DNA of 22,832 nt from Basidiobolus ranarum (Eukaryota; Basidiobolomycota; Basidiobolomycetes; Basidiobolales). The translations under genes and the position numbers were made by a program. Positions 8,809 through 17,673 of the stretch are shown in pieces; the stretch's first letter is position 1, and every line of letters begins with the position of its first letter. Below the pieces are notes generated by a model that saw only the letters and a program-made list of their open reading frames with translations, was not told the origin of the DNA and made no database searches. The stretch lies in the NCBI GenBank assembly GCA_040143965.1, contig JASJQH010007053.1:1-22832 (forward strand). Direction: 5' to 3'.

Positions 8809-11382
8809 ATGGCATTTTGTGCGGATGAAGCCTGTGCCCCCAAAACAAAGCAACCTGAATCGCAAGAAATCGATGAGCAAGTAGTCCCAAGTGAAGAACG
8901 AGTCGAAAATAGCCTACCTGAAACTTTCACTACCACACTCGACAATCACTCAAACCAAATTACTAAAGTTAACAATCTTGATAAAACTAATGGACACACA
9001 ACTGAAAACCAAACCTTAAATCCAGCCACAGATTTAAATGCAAAAATTGAAATCCTACCTCTGTGTATTGAAGAAAATACACAGACAACCAGTAAAACTT
9101 CCGATAATGCAACCACCCAGTATTTAGAACGATTGGATCATGATGTAGGCCCCTCTTCGGAAATTGAACCCGCCATAACTACCGGGACACTACGCAAGCG
9201 CTCTTCGAGCTTCCTTCAGAAAAATATTGAGCCGATAACTATTAATGGTGTGAAAGATAAAACACCAGCTAAAGATAATCAGAGTCGAGAGAAGTTGAAA
9301 GAGGAATTTGACATCCCTGAATTTACCTTTTCCATTTGGTCTTACTTACGCTCAGAATTAACAGCTGGGGACTTTGATCAATCTTACGAAATCAAAAGTG
9401 AACGGATATTAAACTTTCTCCATATTCCTTGGGAGTTTGAGAAGTGGGTTTCTTTCGGATATTTCATCTGTCTGGACTCTTTATTACATACCTTTTGTAT
9501 CTTGCCTGGACGTATTTTGATTGCAATTTGGGGATTATTTTGCAGAATCTTTGGTAAAGCAAGGTACTTTTTTCCATATTTATGGACTTAATCAGCCATG
9601 GTATTTATTATTACATTATTTAGTCAAATGAAGCAAGCACAAAAAAGCGATCTTTACAAAGGGGCTTTGATTGCGATTTGCTGTTATATGCTGACCTATA
9701 TCGAGCCATCCCGGTTATATCATACAATTCGTGGTCAATCGTTTGTCAAGTTATATTTCATTTTCAACTGCTTGGAGGTTCGTTCCCTTTAAAAGATATA
9801 TTAGTATACAACAGCCGGACTTAGCATTTGCCAATAATAGATTTTTGACAAACTCTGCTGCTCCTTTGGTCTAGATATATTAGATTCTTTATTCTCGAGA
9901 GATGTTATGGGCAGCTCTAAAAACAGGAAGGGGGTAGAACATATACGACCTTTCACGCATTTCTTGCTTGGCTTAGTATATACATGTATCCTTGCGCCTA
10001 TATTGATCCCAAACATTGTTTGCCTTACTTTTCCCAAGAATCCTTGACCATATATTTGTAGTTGTACATTCGATGGTGTTGTTCTACCAGGTGATAACGT
10101 TAAATGTAGCTGTCAATTCGTACAACAATGCTCTACTATCGCTTCTCGTTTCCAATCAATTTGGCGAAATCAAAAGCAATGTTTTCAAGAGATTCGAGAA
10201 AGAAAACCTATTCCAACTGAGTTGTAGTGGTAATTAGCGAATACCCTTGACCTTGATTAAATCAAGTAACTAATTCATTCGACATCAGATGTCGTAGAAC
10301 GTTTCCAGCTGTCAATTTTCCTGATGATAATTACCATTCGTAATATCATTGAGCTTTCCGGATCCTCCAGCACCCTTTTACCGACTTTCTTCTTCCCCTT
10401 GTTTCCCAATACCGGCTCACTTTTTGACTCTGTCATAACACCCGTATTGGTCGTTTTCTTTACTGAATATATGGTTGACTGGCTAAAGCACGCCTTCATT
10501 GCAAAATTCAACCGGATTAGACCTACGGTCTATGCCAGATATGTCGATGTACTGGCGCGTGATCTAGTATCCTCGAAATCCCCCGAAGCCGCTAATAGCA
10601 AAGAAAACCCAGCTAATGTATTCATCGAATTTGCATCAATGGCTTTTGCACTTCCTAAATTAGTACTGACTTGGAACCTTTTAGATTCTTGTCGACCGTA
10701 CTACGACTGTATCGCGAAGAATCGGCTTTGCTAATTTACCCATATGCTGTTTGGTAATAAGACAATGGAGACTGACCGGATTATCTTCAACTCGCTAATC
10801 CATTTCATTAATAGATTATCCGTATGATTTTGCACTCTCTTGGATCATTTGGATTCTGGGAGGAGATGAAAAATGGTGGCGGTGTTAGACTGGAAACCTT
10901 ATTCAATCTAAATAATGGGGGAGATGTACTTCAGTTCTTCATTGACTTGTTGAATTTTCACCCTTGGTCTGAACAAGTCGTTTACTATGGATTTTGGGTT
11001 CTGATTGTTACATTAATCTATGCTTGGTAAGACCCCCACTCTCTATGCGCACCTCACCTAACGTTAATAACACCTTGCCATTAGTCTTGTAGCCATAAAA
11101 CTTATCATTGGGATCAATTTGATATCATTCGCTCTTCACCGCCATACTGGGATGCTAGAACGTGAACAAGCAGCCCAGACAATAGTAAAGGATCCATACG
11201 AGACCGTAAGTCTATCCGACCTTCCATAATCTTTCTAAATGCTCATGAGTCTTTTGGTATAGGCATTCAACGAGAAACTTAAGCAGACTCTAGATGATTC
11301 CGATCTCATCACACCTTTACCAAATAAGCTTACGTTGGAGACCCTTGATAGATACACTCTATTCAAAAGCCGCATTCCCTGA
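8809..11382 (+). CDS. EMP65: TAPT1 / Emp65-family ER membrane protein, nine exons
   Basis: Members are polytopic ER membrane proteins; yeast Emp65 partners Slp1 in guarding soluble proteins from degradation, and human TAPT1 is linked to cilia and skeletal patterning. I read the exons as 8809-9563, 9624-9777, 9841-9985, 10062-10229, 10289-10617, 10685-10753, 10815-11026, 11085-11205 and 11263-11382 (690 residues, all junctions in phase). The first 160 residues are disordered. Family blocks follow in order: WSYLRSELTAGDFDQ, IPWEFEKWVSFGYFICLD, then YHTIRGQSFVKLYFIFNCLE joined to IFDKLCCSFGLDILDSLF, TLNVAVNSYNNALLSLLVSN with FGEIKSNVFKRFEKENLFQL, EYMVDWLKHAFIAKFN, VSRRIGFANLPICCL and a final hydrophobic helix before HRHTGMLEREQ. 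These match human TAPT1 block by block. The region around exons 5-7 was hard to read; the 67-base intron 10618-10684 was preferred over a 22-base alternative. Confidence 0.92.
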
Positions 11383-13162
11383 AGCGTTCGCACTTTTCGA
11401 TTCTCTTACACCACTTGCATAATATGTACAGCATCTATAATCAAGCTGATATTGCATCTTATCTATCTCCTCTCCAACTCATTTAGTACCATGTCAATCT
11501 ACGTTCGAACTCATTAACTCTGGATTCGCATATCATCCATTCTTTAATAGAAACCAAATCGATTAAAAGCAAGTTCATTAAACCACCAATAAAGTCCTAA
11601 AACACGAAAGCTCGTGCCCCTTCTCGTGCTTCACTCCACAAATGAGATCAAATCTATAAATCCAACATGTGATTAGTAGAAGATATTTCCTGCTTGAAGA
11701 ATGATTTGTAGCAGCAACGAGCATGGACTCGAAGCCACAGCAAAATTAGCCACATATCAATGACCAGTTGGCATAACCGAAGAAAATGGAATGTGATTGA
11801 CTAGAACACTACCCGATCCACATGTATCTGAAATAAGCATGTTGTGGATCTGATTCTCAAATAATACATGGTCGATTTGGCAATATATCAACGAGATCTT
11901 CTAAAAGCGTAAATAATTACCATCCATACGTAATCGTATAGATGCATGCCAAACAATGTTAAAATCAAGGATCACCATTGCATGGTTGAGCCACAACCGA
12001 CGCGCGGACCTGTGCCATATAACAAACAATAGATTTTTATGGGTAGTAAAAACATCCCAATTGGAATTCCGACAATTAATCAGCGGAGTTTCTCCACAAA
12101 TGTCACAGTACACTGTTATCAACTAATCAAATGTTTCACTAGCCAAGTGGAGACGAATAAGGAAAATTGTCAGAAAAGGAAGATAATTGATTGGTCAATT
12201 AGAATTGTGCAACCAGATAGGCCATAAATAGAAATACTTTGAAGATTGTGTCGATGTACATACTCATACCTGTTACTAGTGCTGGGATCAGGTTGGGGAG
12301 GATTTCGTTTGAATACGAACTCAAAGCATAGAGTGTGGTTTCCAGTTGTGTGAATACATGCTTGTATAAAAATCCGCTTTCCAAACGAACTGATTGGTCT
12401 ATGTGGAAGAATGTACCAGTCGTCACCATTACCTGTGGCGAACAAATAAGAGCCTGTCTGATCCAGGCTCAATGACATTGACCAAAATGAGTAAACAAGG
12501 AGTAGGGAACAGGGATATAACTAAATGCTGATACTGATACTGATGGCGATGGTGATGCTGATGTTGGTTCCATCTATTAAACGCTTTTGGAATCACCAAA
12601 TAAAATTTTCTGATTGCCTTTCTTGAATTTTATGCATGTTTTGGCAATAAGCTGGGGGGCTGTGAGCGACTATTGGTTGAAAATTAGTGGATATTTCTGA
12701 TGCATCCAAACAGCAAACCCTTCCACATGGCCCATTTTCTTATGCAAAATGGAAAAGTTGGTTGACTAGCGTGAACAGGCTCTGGCCGGCTAGGGCAGAA
12801 AAATCATGTATCTCCTGAGTCTTCTCTATCTCCGTGAATCGATTGGCTGCTGCTCCAAATATCCCATCTGTGCATACAGCATGTTTGGTTTGAGTGGGAA
12901 TTCCTAATCGGTCATCCGTCTCGTCTTTCTATGAAATAAGAAAATCAACTCGTTCATTGGGCTGCATGCCAATCAGACGAATCAGTTGCCAGCTAGACTT
13001 ACAACATTGAAAACATATGATTTCCCAATTCCTTTTTTTCAATTCAATATAAGCGCATCCATGTCGACCTTCACTGAGCCTCGATTTCGTTATTGATCGA
13101 ATTTCTTCATTTCGTTTTCGTTTGTTGTAATCTCCCTTGCTCAGCCCCCATCCACGTAGAAA
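11383..13162. other. Long stretch without a firm gene; exon-like blocks on the minus strand
   Basis: No gene could be assembled. On the minus strand, several open blocks have a protein-like composition and are bounded by good splice signals. A 62-codon frame at 12928-12740 (KDETDDRLGIPTQTKHAV and so on) is preceded by a consensus-like intron at 13002-12929 (GTAAGT to TTTCATAG). A 30-codon frame at 12669-12580 follows a CTAAT branch site and an AATAG acceptor. A block at about 12400-12270 ends at a GTATGAG donor. They do not join into one continuous frame, and no family is recognised. It may be a fast-evolving gene with many introns, a decayed gene, or chance. The first 500 bases are the 3' flank of the TAPT1-like gene. 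Confidence 0.3.
12528..12565. repeat. Imperfect GAT-type trinucleotide run
   Basis: A short run of TGATAC, TGATGG and TGATGC units, an imperfect 3/6-base microsatellite. On the minus strand it lies between two of the exon-like blocks and would read as Ser/Ala/Pro- or His/Gln-rich peptide depending on frame. It may simply be a low-complexity spacer. Confidence 0.55.
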
Positions 13163-13372
13163 ATGGCTCTTACAACAGGCACAATTTCTATTGCGAAAAC
13201 GGTGAATTCCAACCAGCAAGTGGAAATGACTCGATGTAAGAAGTTGGTACGTTTCAGTCGCTTTGAAAAAGTTTTCCTCACCCACTCTGCCGACGACTAC
13301 GACCGCCGTTCTATCTTTGCCACCCAGCTTCCAGTTCAGCATTCGCAACTGTACTCAACCCAGTGTTTTTGA
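13163..13372 (+). CDS. Candidate small protein (69 aa) with possible PP1-docking motif
   Basis: A complete frame from ATG to TGA in one exon. Its second half uses the C- and T-ending codons typical of real genes here (GCC GAC GAC TAC GAC CGC CGT). The sequence CKKLVRFSRFEKVFLTHSADDYDRRSI forms a compact basic-hydrophobic core. KLVRF fits the RVxF consensus by which regulators bind protein phosphatase 1, and VFLTHSADDYDR resembles, by my memory only, short conserved fungal proteins with a YDR motif. No signal peptide or membrane segment is present. The upstream side faces the minus-strand exon-like blocks, so a divergent promoter near 13100 is possible. The VMA21 duplication starts 150 bases downstream. 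It may equally be a chance frame; function unknown. Confidence 0.45.
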   Translation: MALTTGTISIAKTVNSNQQVEMTRCKKLVRFSRFEKVFLTHSADDYDRRSIFATQLPVQHSQLYSTQCF

Positions 13373-13520
13373 ACGATCATCGTAAGCTCTCTTTGCTTGG
13401 TTGCGTGGCTACACTCAAGATTTATTTGCATATATATACCCAGCTAATGCTGCCAACTTATTTAATCATCTTTTGTAAACTATTTTCACTGCTGGGTTCT
13501 GCCTAATGCCCTGTTCTTGT

Positions 13521-14195
13521 AACATATGTAAATAATCCAATAATACATCCCACCAATATATCCTAATACATAAAATCGCTTTCTATTTTGCAAATTCAGT
13601 CATATGTGCCGTTAATTCTACTAACTCTGAGAGCCATTCATGTTAATTATGGTGAATGAGATAGGGCCTTAGGGTTGACCATAAATAGTACCAATAAATC
13701 AGGGGAATCGGTAGTGAGTTTGTATGTTATCATCTGAATCTGACTGTGCCATTTTTTTATCACGACTACCGCCAAAGTTACTCCATCAACAGTACCCCCT
13801 AAGCCAAAGATACAAGTATCTAGGTGCCCACTATGTACTTTATTTCTATTTTGAATATTACACGAGGCCAATCATAAACCTTGTGTAGAGAGGTGGTTCT
13901 CAAGTTGGCCTTTATTATGAGCATCTTAGCTACCTTGCCTGCATATTAGAGTATGTTGAAGGTATGTATGTCATTATCTCTAATACGAAGTGTCGTCTTT
14001 CCTTCACGAAGGTTAAACCTTTCACGCCAATATTTATCCCAATTAGTTAGCTTTTATTTTTCTAGGCTACAAAGTTTATAGTGTGCTAACGTCAGTGTGT
14101 TTGGGGGTTTTTTTGGTCGCAGTGTTTGAAGATATTTCAGACCGAAAAGCCACCCTAAAGGTCAAGCAATCTTAGTCAAATCTTGATAGCTTCAA
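13521..14195 (+). repeat. Left copy of a tandem duplication (decayed VMA21 locus)
   Basis: This 675-base segment aligns along its whole length with 14225-14980: about 240 bases of 5' flank, all three exons, both introns and a little 3' flank. The copies start alike (AACATAT, then TAAATAATCC) and end alike at TTCAA a few bases after the stop codon, with a 29-base spacer between. The offset grows from 704 to 785 bases, so the left copy has lost about 80 bases net. By eye, divergence is spread over exons, introns and flank alike. Confidence 0.9.
13762..14175 (+). pseudogene. VMA21 pseudogene (decayed tandem copy)
   Basis: This is the left copy of the neighbouring VMA21 gene. The start codon position reads ACG instead of ATG at 13762. 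The part of exon 2 that codes the first membrane helix has lost about 16 bases (CCTGCATATTAGAG where the intact gene has a longer GTTACTGCGTATTAC stretch), bringing a frame change and a TAG. Exon 3 has lost about 20 bases before GCTAACGTCA, the start of the second helix. The splice sites are still recognisable, and the TTAG at the stop survives. No product of the V-ATPase assembly factor type can be made. The intact copy 785 bases downstream presumably relieved it of selection. Confidence 0.88.
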
Positions 14196-14224
14196 ATATT
14201 ATATTGAATAGCAAAGACTCCATA

Positions 14225-14980
14225 AACATATATAAATAATCCAACAACACATTCCACCAATATATCCTAATGCATAAAAGCGCTTTCTATTTTGCAAATT
14301 CAATCATCTGCGCCGCCAATTCTACTAATTGTGTCCGGGTTATTTAACCCTGAGAGCCATTTCTGATAATAATGGTGAATGAGAAAGCTTCTTGGGGTTG
14401 GGCATAAATAGTATTAATAAATCAGAGGAATTGGTAGTGAATTTGTATATTATCATCTGAACCGGACTATACCATCTTTTTACCACCATCATGACTACCG
14501 CCGAAGTTACTCCATCAACGGTACCCGCTCCAAAGCCAAAGATACAAGTATCCAGGTGCCCACTATGTACTCTATTTCTATTTTGAATATTACACGAGAC
14601 TAATCATAAACATTGAGTAGAGAGGTGGTTCTCAAGTTGATCTTCTTTGTGATCATCTTGGCTGTCTTGCCTGTTACTGCGTATTACAAGGCATTAGCGT
14701 ATTTTGAAGGTATATATTTTATTACCAACACGATGAGTTCACTCATTTTTGATACCATATGTTATCGTTTCTTCACGAAGATTGATCCTTTCACACCCAT
14801 CTTTATCTCAATTAACGCTTTTATTCTTTTAGGCAACCAAGTTTATAGTGTTGGAGCTTCTGTTATTGTTGCTAACGTCATTGTGTTTGGGTATGTTTTG
14901 GTCGCAGTGTTTGAAGATATTTCAGACCAAAAAGCCGAACTAAAGGACAAGGAATCTTAGTCAAATCTTTATAACTTCAA
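14225..14980 (+). repeat. Right copy of the tandem duplication (intact VMA21 locus)
   Basis: Partner of the 13521-14195 segment. It is longer because it keeps sequence lost on the left and holds a short extra stretch near 14331-14350 (GTGTCCGGGTTATTTAACCC) in the 5' flank. This extra piece includes an inverted pair (GGGTTA...TAACCC) and could be a small insertion here or a loss from the other copy. Confidence 0.88.
14491..14960 (+). CDS. VMA21: V-ATPase assembly factor Vma21, three exons
   Basis: Vma21 is a small ER protein that escorts assembly of the V-ATPase membrane ring (V0) and leaves the ER with it. Exons are 14491-14555, 14621-14709 and 14833-14960, giving 93 residues. The N-terminus MTTAEVTPST is polar. 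Helix 1 is VVLKLIFFVIILAVLPVTAYY. A short loop (KALAYFEGNQVYSVG) leads to helix 2 with the family signature VIVANVIVFGYVLVAVFED, which lines up with yeast VAFRED. The tail SDQKAELKDKES is charged and, like the yeast dilysine tail, could serve ER retrieval, though it is not KKxx-like. Intron 1 has a GTGCCC donor and an ACTAATC branch site. Intron 2 is 123 bases, a multiple of three with no stop in frame, so retaining it would add 41 residues. Yeast Vma21 is 77 residues. Confidence 0.9.
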
Positions 14981-15582
14981 GCAAGCACTCAATAAATGTA
15001 CCACTGATTTTACAACATATATTCTCTACGCGTGCATTTGTGAATGGACGGTTCGTAATCAAATGTTTGGGAATGTACTATCCTCAAGCGAACATGGAAC
15101 ATTTACATTACTGAATATTATGGGTGAGATCAGTATATAGAAATTAGATCGTAAGCTTGACTAAATAGGGAAGTGTAGTACTATAAAATGCCTAAGTGTT
15201 ATCAAAATATAGTAAGTTTCATTCGTTACAGAATAGGAAAAGAATTTAAGAAAATGGAAGTTTCGGTCGAATTGCTCCATTCACCTATGGTAACCTTTAC
15301 ACATGATAAGCTTTATAGTCGTTTGTTGAGAGCTTGTATGCAAGTCTCACTCGGGGTCCCCTTTTTTTCCGCCGACGCTTTAAAGCTCTTGATTTCTCTA
15401 CCTAAGCACATTTTCTTCTTTTCACTTTATCTATTTCCACGTTGGTATTATATTGTCTGCTTATTTCTTTAGGGCTGTGTACTTGGTCACTTTTTGTATA
15501 AACTTATTCATATTTGTCAATCGACACATCCTTCTTCCCGTGTCCGAGTTTCACTTTATTCTTACATTATTTATCCGCTATT
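14961..15582. promoter_or_regulatory. Intergenic, 3' flank of VMA21 and promoter of bHLH gene
   Basis: No supported gene. A 94-codon frame at 15188-15472 ends in a phenylalanine-rich hydrophobic run produced by a T/C-rich tract and is not convincing. The pyrimidine-rich tract near 15355-15440 is about 150-230 bases before the bHLH start codon and is typical of fungal promoters. Confidence 0.35.
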
Positions 15583-16758
15583 ATGGATACTGAACAAGAC
15601 ATACAACCAATGAATGTCACTGCAAGCCCTGCCATCAACACACCAGGGGCACTAGATATACCGAACTTTAATCCTGCTCAGAATCTCTCCGCTTTTGCTA
15701 CACCTCGTACCCTGCGCCTACCTTCAGCCCCTTCAATTATGACAACTGTAGAAGCAAACAATCCAGAATCATCAGGTGTTCATGTTTCGGGGCGTACCGA
15801 GCGTCTACCGTCAGCGCCCTCCATTATGGCGAACACATTGGAAGTTCCTGGACTCAATGTTCCACAAAGCTCTAGCTCCACTTCTAAACGAGCCGCTGGT
15901 CGAAAACTTAGGGCGTATAGTTTTGATGACTCCATTAGAGAGTTTCGTCCAGATAAACTTTACCAAACGAAAGATAGTAGGAAACGTGAATCATATATGG
16001 TTCATGGGGTTAATATTTTGAATAGAGACGATGTTGACAGTTCAACTGCTATCAACCGTTTACAAAAGCGTCGTGAGCAACATAATCGGGTAGAACGGCG
16101 TCGCAGAGATTTGATTAACACCTCTATCGAGGAACTATCAGAAATCGTGCCTTTAGCTCAGTTGGAAGGAGTTAAATTCGCTCGTGGCAATGTACTTCGT
16201 TTAACCATCGACTACATTAAAGAGCTTCAGGATGAAATTCAATCCCTAAAGTTAGAGAATGAGAGTTTACGTAATTCTTCAACTCAAATACCCCGGTTGG
16301 ACCCTACTAAGCGCCCTCCAACGATTGTTATCAACCAGGCCGGAAATCTCCCAGTTAACACCACATTCCCTTCACCTAGCTCAGCTGGTTGGGAAAGTGA
16401 AGTAAGAACACCAACCGATGGCCAAGATTTCACATCCTCTATTGGTTCCAATTATACTGGTCAATTAATTAGTCCCGTCGGTTCCTCTCCTTTTCCCTCA
16501 CCGTTCCATTCACCCATACATTCGCCTATACACCCAAGTAGTCCTATCAACGAAAACCCCATTTCCTTACCACATCCTTCTCTTCCCGAAATTACACTCA
16601 CAACCGCCTCATCTCAAGCATCCTCACCTATCCCTAATCCAGGTAATCTTATGCATGTCTCAAGTCCACCTTCTCCAGGACCTTCATCCCCAACATCTCC
16701 ACTGCCTTTGCAAATGAGTAGTTGGCAACCTTTCTCCAACTCCTCCAGAAATATGTAA
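15583..16758 (+). CDS. USF-like class B bHLH transcription factor
   Basis: A single-exon gene of 391 residues. The ATG at 15583 was chosen because the open frame upstream has no other ATG. The bHLH begins at about residue 162 with KRREQHNRVERRRRDLIN; H167, E171 and R175 make the class B H-E-R triad that reads CACGTG E-boxes as a dimer. Helix 1 (TSIEELSEIVP), an eight- to nine-residue loop and helix 2 (GNVLRLTIDYIKELQDEI) follow, and a short leucine-zipper-like coil (QSLKLENESL) extends helix 2. The basic region is closest to USF/MITF types; it has no SREBP-type Tyr. The N-terminus holds two copies of RTxRLPSAPSIM (residues 42-53 and 71-82). The C-terminal half is Pro/Ser-rich with many SP sites, probably a phosphorylated activation region. 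Target genes cannot be told. Confidence 0.9.
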   Translation: MDTEQDIQPMNVTASPAINTPGALDIPNFNPAQNLSAFATPRTLRLPSAPSIMTTVEANNPESSGVHVSGRTERLPSAPSIMANTLEVPGLNVPQSSSSTSKRAAGRKLRAYSFDDSIREFRPDKLYQTKDSRKRESYMVHGVNILNRDDVDSSTAINRLQKRREQHNRVERRRRDLINTSIEELSEIVPLAQLEGVKFARGNVLRLTIDYIKELQDEIQSLKLENESLRNSSTQIPRLDPTKRPPTIVINQAGNLPVNTTFPSPSSAGWESEVRTPTDGQDFTSSIGSNYTGQLISPVGSSPFPSPFHSPIHSPIHPSSPINENPISLPHPSLPEITLTTASSQASSPIPNPGNLMHVSSPPSPGPSSPTSPLPLQMSSWQPFSNSSRNM

Positions 16759-17673
16759 ATGAATACTATAAAAATCGGAATGAATGTATCCTATGATAGA
16801 TATTTGATATGTGCACAAGCAAACGTTCTCTAAGCGAATATAATGACGATTTTATCCAATGATAAGTATGAACAATCAGCAGAAACGTGATATATCTTTC
16901 ATATATACACAACAAATATCCTTAGATTCATTGAAGCATCGCAGTATCGAATAGACCGTTTGTAGATATTCGAAACCTCGTGTTGATCAATGACACATCC
17001 CCCTTACCTTGAACAATATCACCGATTTAGTAGAATATTCTTTATAGAAGAGGGGTATCGGACTCTAACTTGGGTGATACTAAATCTATACAAGGAATAG
17101 TCTGAAATCGTCTATTCTCTTCTCTTCCCTTCCCCTACTCCCTCAAATACATTGATTCGTAAATAACTAGATTGTTTATGGTAGTAGTTAACGAATACGT
17201 TGTTAAAGCTTGGCAGTGTTCAGATTCGGAGATATTCAGTACTCGATTCATCTATAATTAACAGGTTTTGTTATTTAGAGTAGAGTTGATCACGTTCTCC
17301 ATATTACCCTTCTCCTAATTCCTCTGACCCATACGGCTACTTGAAATTGTTGCCATCTATAGTAAGCCCAAAGCATTACTGTGTGAACATGGGACTATGA
17401 ATGAATCTAGGATATTCCGATATGGATCATTGGTCTGGATTATTTTGGAATGGAGACGGATTCAATTTAGTATACACTGTTCGTATTCTTACGAGATCTC
17501 AGGGGATATGTATTGCATTCATATTGAGATTGGTGTATGCAATAACGTAGAATGTGATCACTTGGAACAAAGAGCTTTAGCTTTATTTCATACATAATTC
17601 CAATGTCTCGAATAACAGATCCATTGGTGAAGAGAATGATTTGGGGGTGGGGGGGGGGATGGGATAAAATTCA
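16759..17673. other. Convergent 3' intergenic region
   Basis: The stretch lies between the stop codons of the bHLH and stomatin-like genes. It contains a C/T-rich run near 17108-17150 and the G-run near 17643. Open frames such as that at 17397-17597 have no family resemblance and a random composition. No gene supported. Confidence 0.4.
17643..17663 (+). repeat. G-run, possible G-quadruplex
   Basis: The plus strand reads five G, T, ten G, AT, three G, enough to supply four G3 tracts with very short loops. It sits 11 bases beyond the stop codon of the stomatin-like gene, whose transcript would carry the C-rich complement. Polymorphic length or a sequencing artefact is possible for such a run. 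Confidence 0.6.

Noticed and set aside
10663-10684. A 22-base intron in the TAPT1-like gene (GTACTG...TTTTAG)
   Set aside because: It keeps frame, but 22 bases is far below the other introns. Using the donor at 10618 gives a 67-base intron with the same acceptor and a CTGAC branch site, and the frame also holds.
11901-12122. Minus-strand frame with CDICGE, zinc-finger-like
   Set aside because: Only one Cys-x2-Cys pair and no second pair at a suitable distance; no splice partners or family match.
12929-13348. 139-codon minus-strand frame overlapping the small protein
   Set aside because: It is mostly antisense to the 13163 frame and to a likely intron; the residue mix is unlike a real protein.
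15188-15472. 94-codon open frame before the bHLH gene
   Set aside because: The composition reflects a T/C-rich promoter tract, there is no family resemblance, and it lies where the promoter and 5' UTR should be.
17397-17597. 66-codon frame in the convergent intergenic region
   Set aside because: No family resemblance, random-looking composition and no supporting codon bias.
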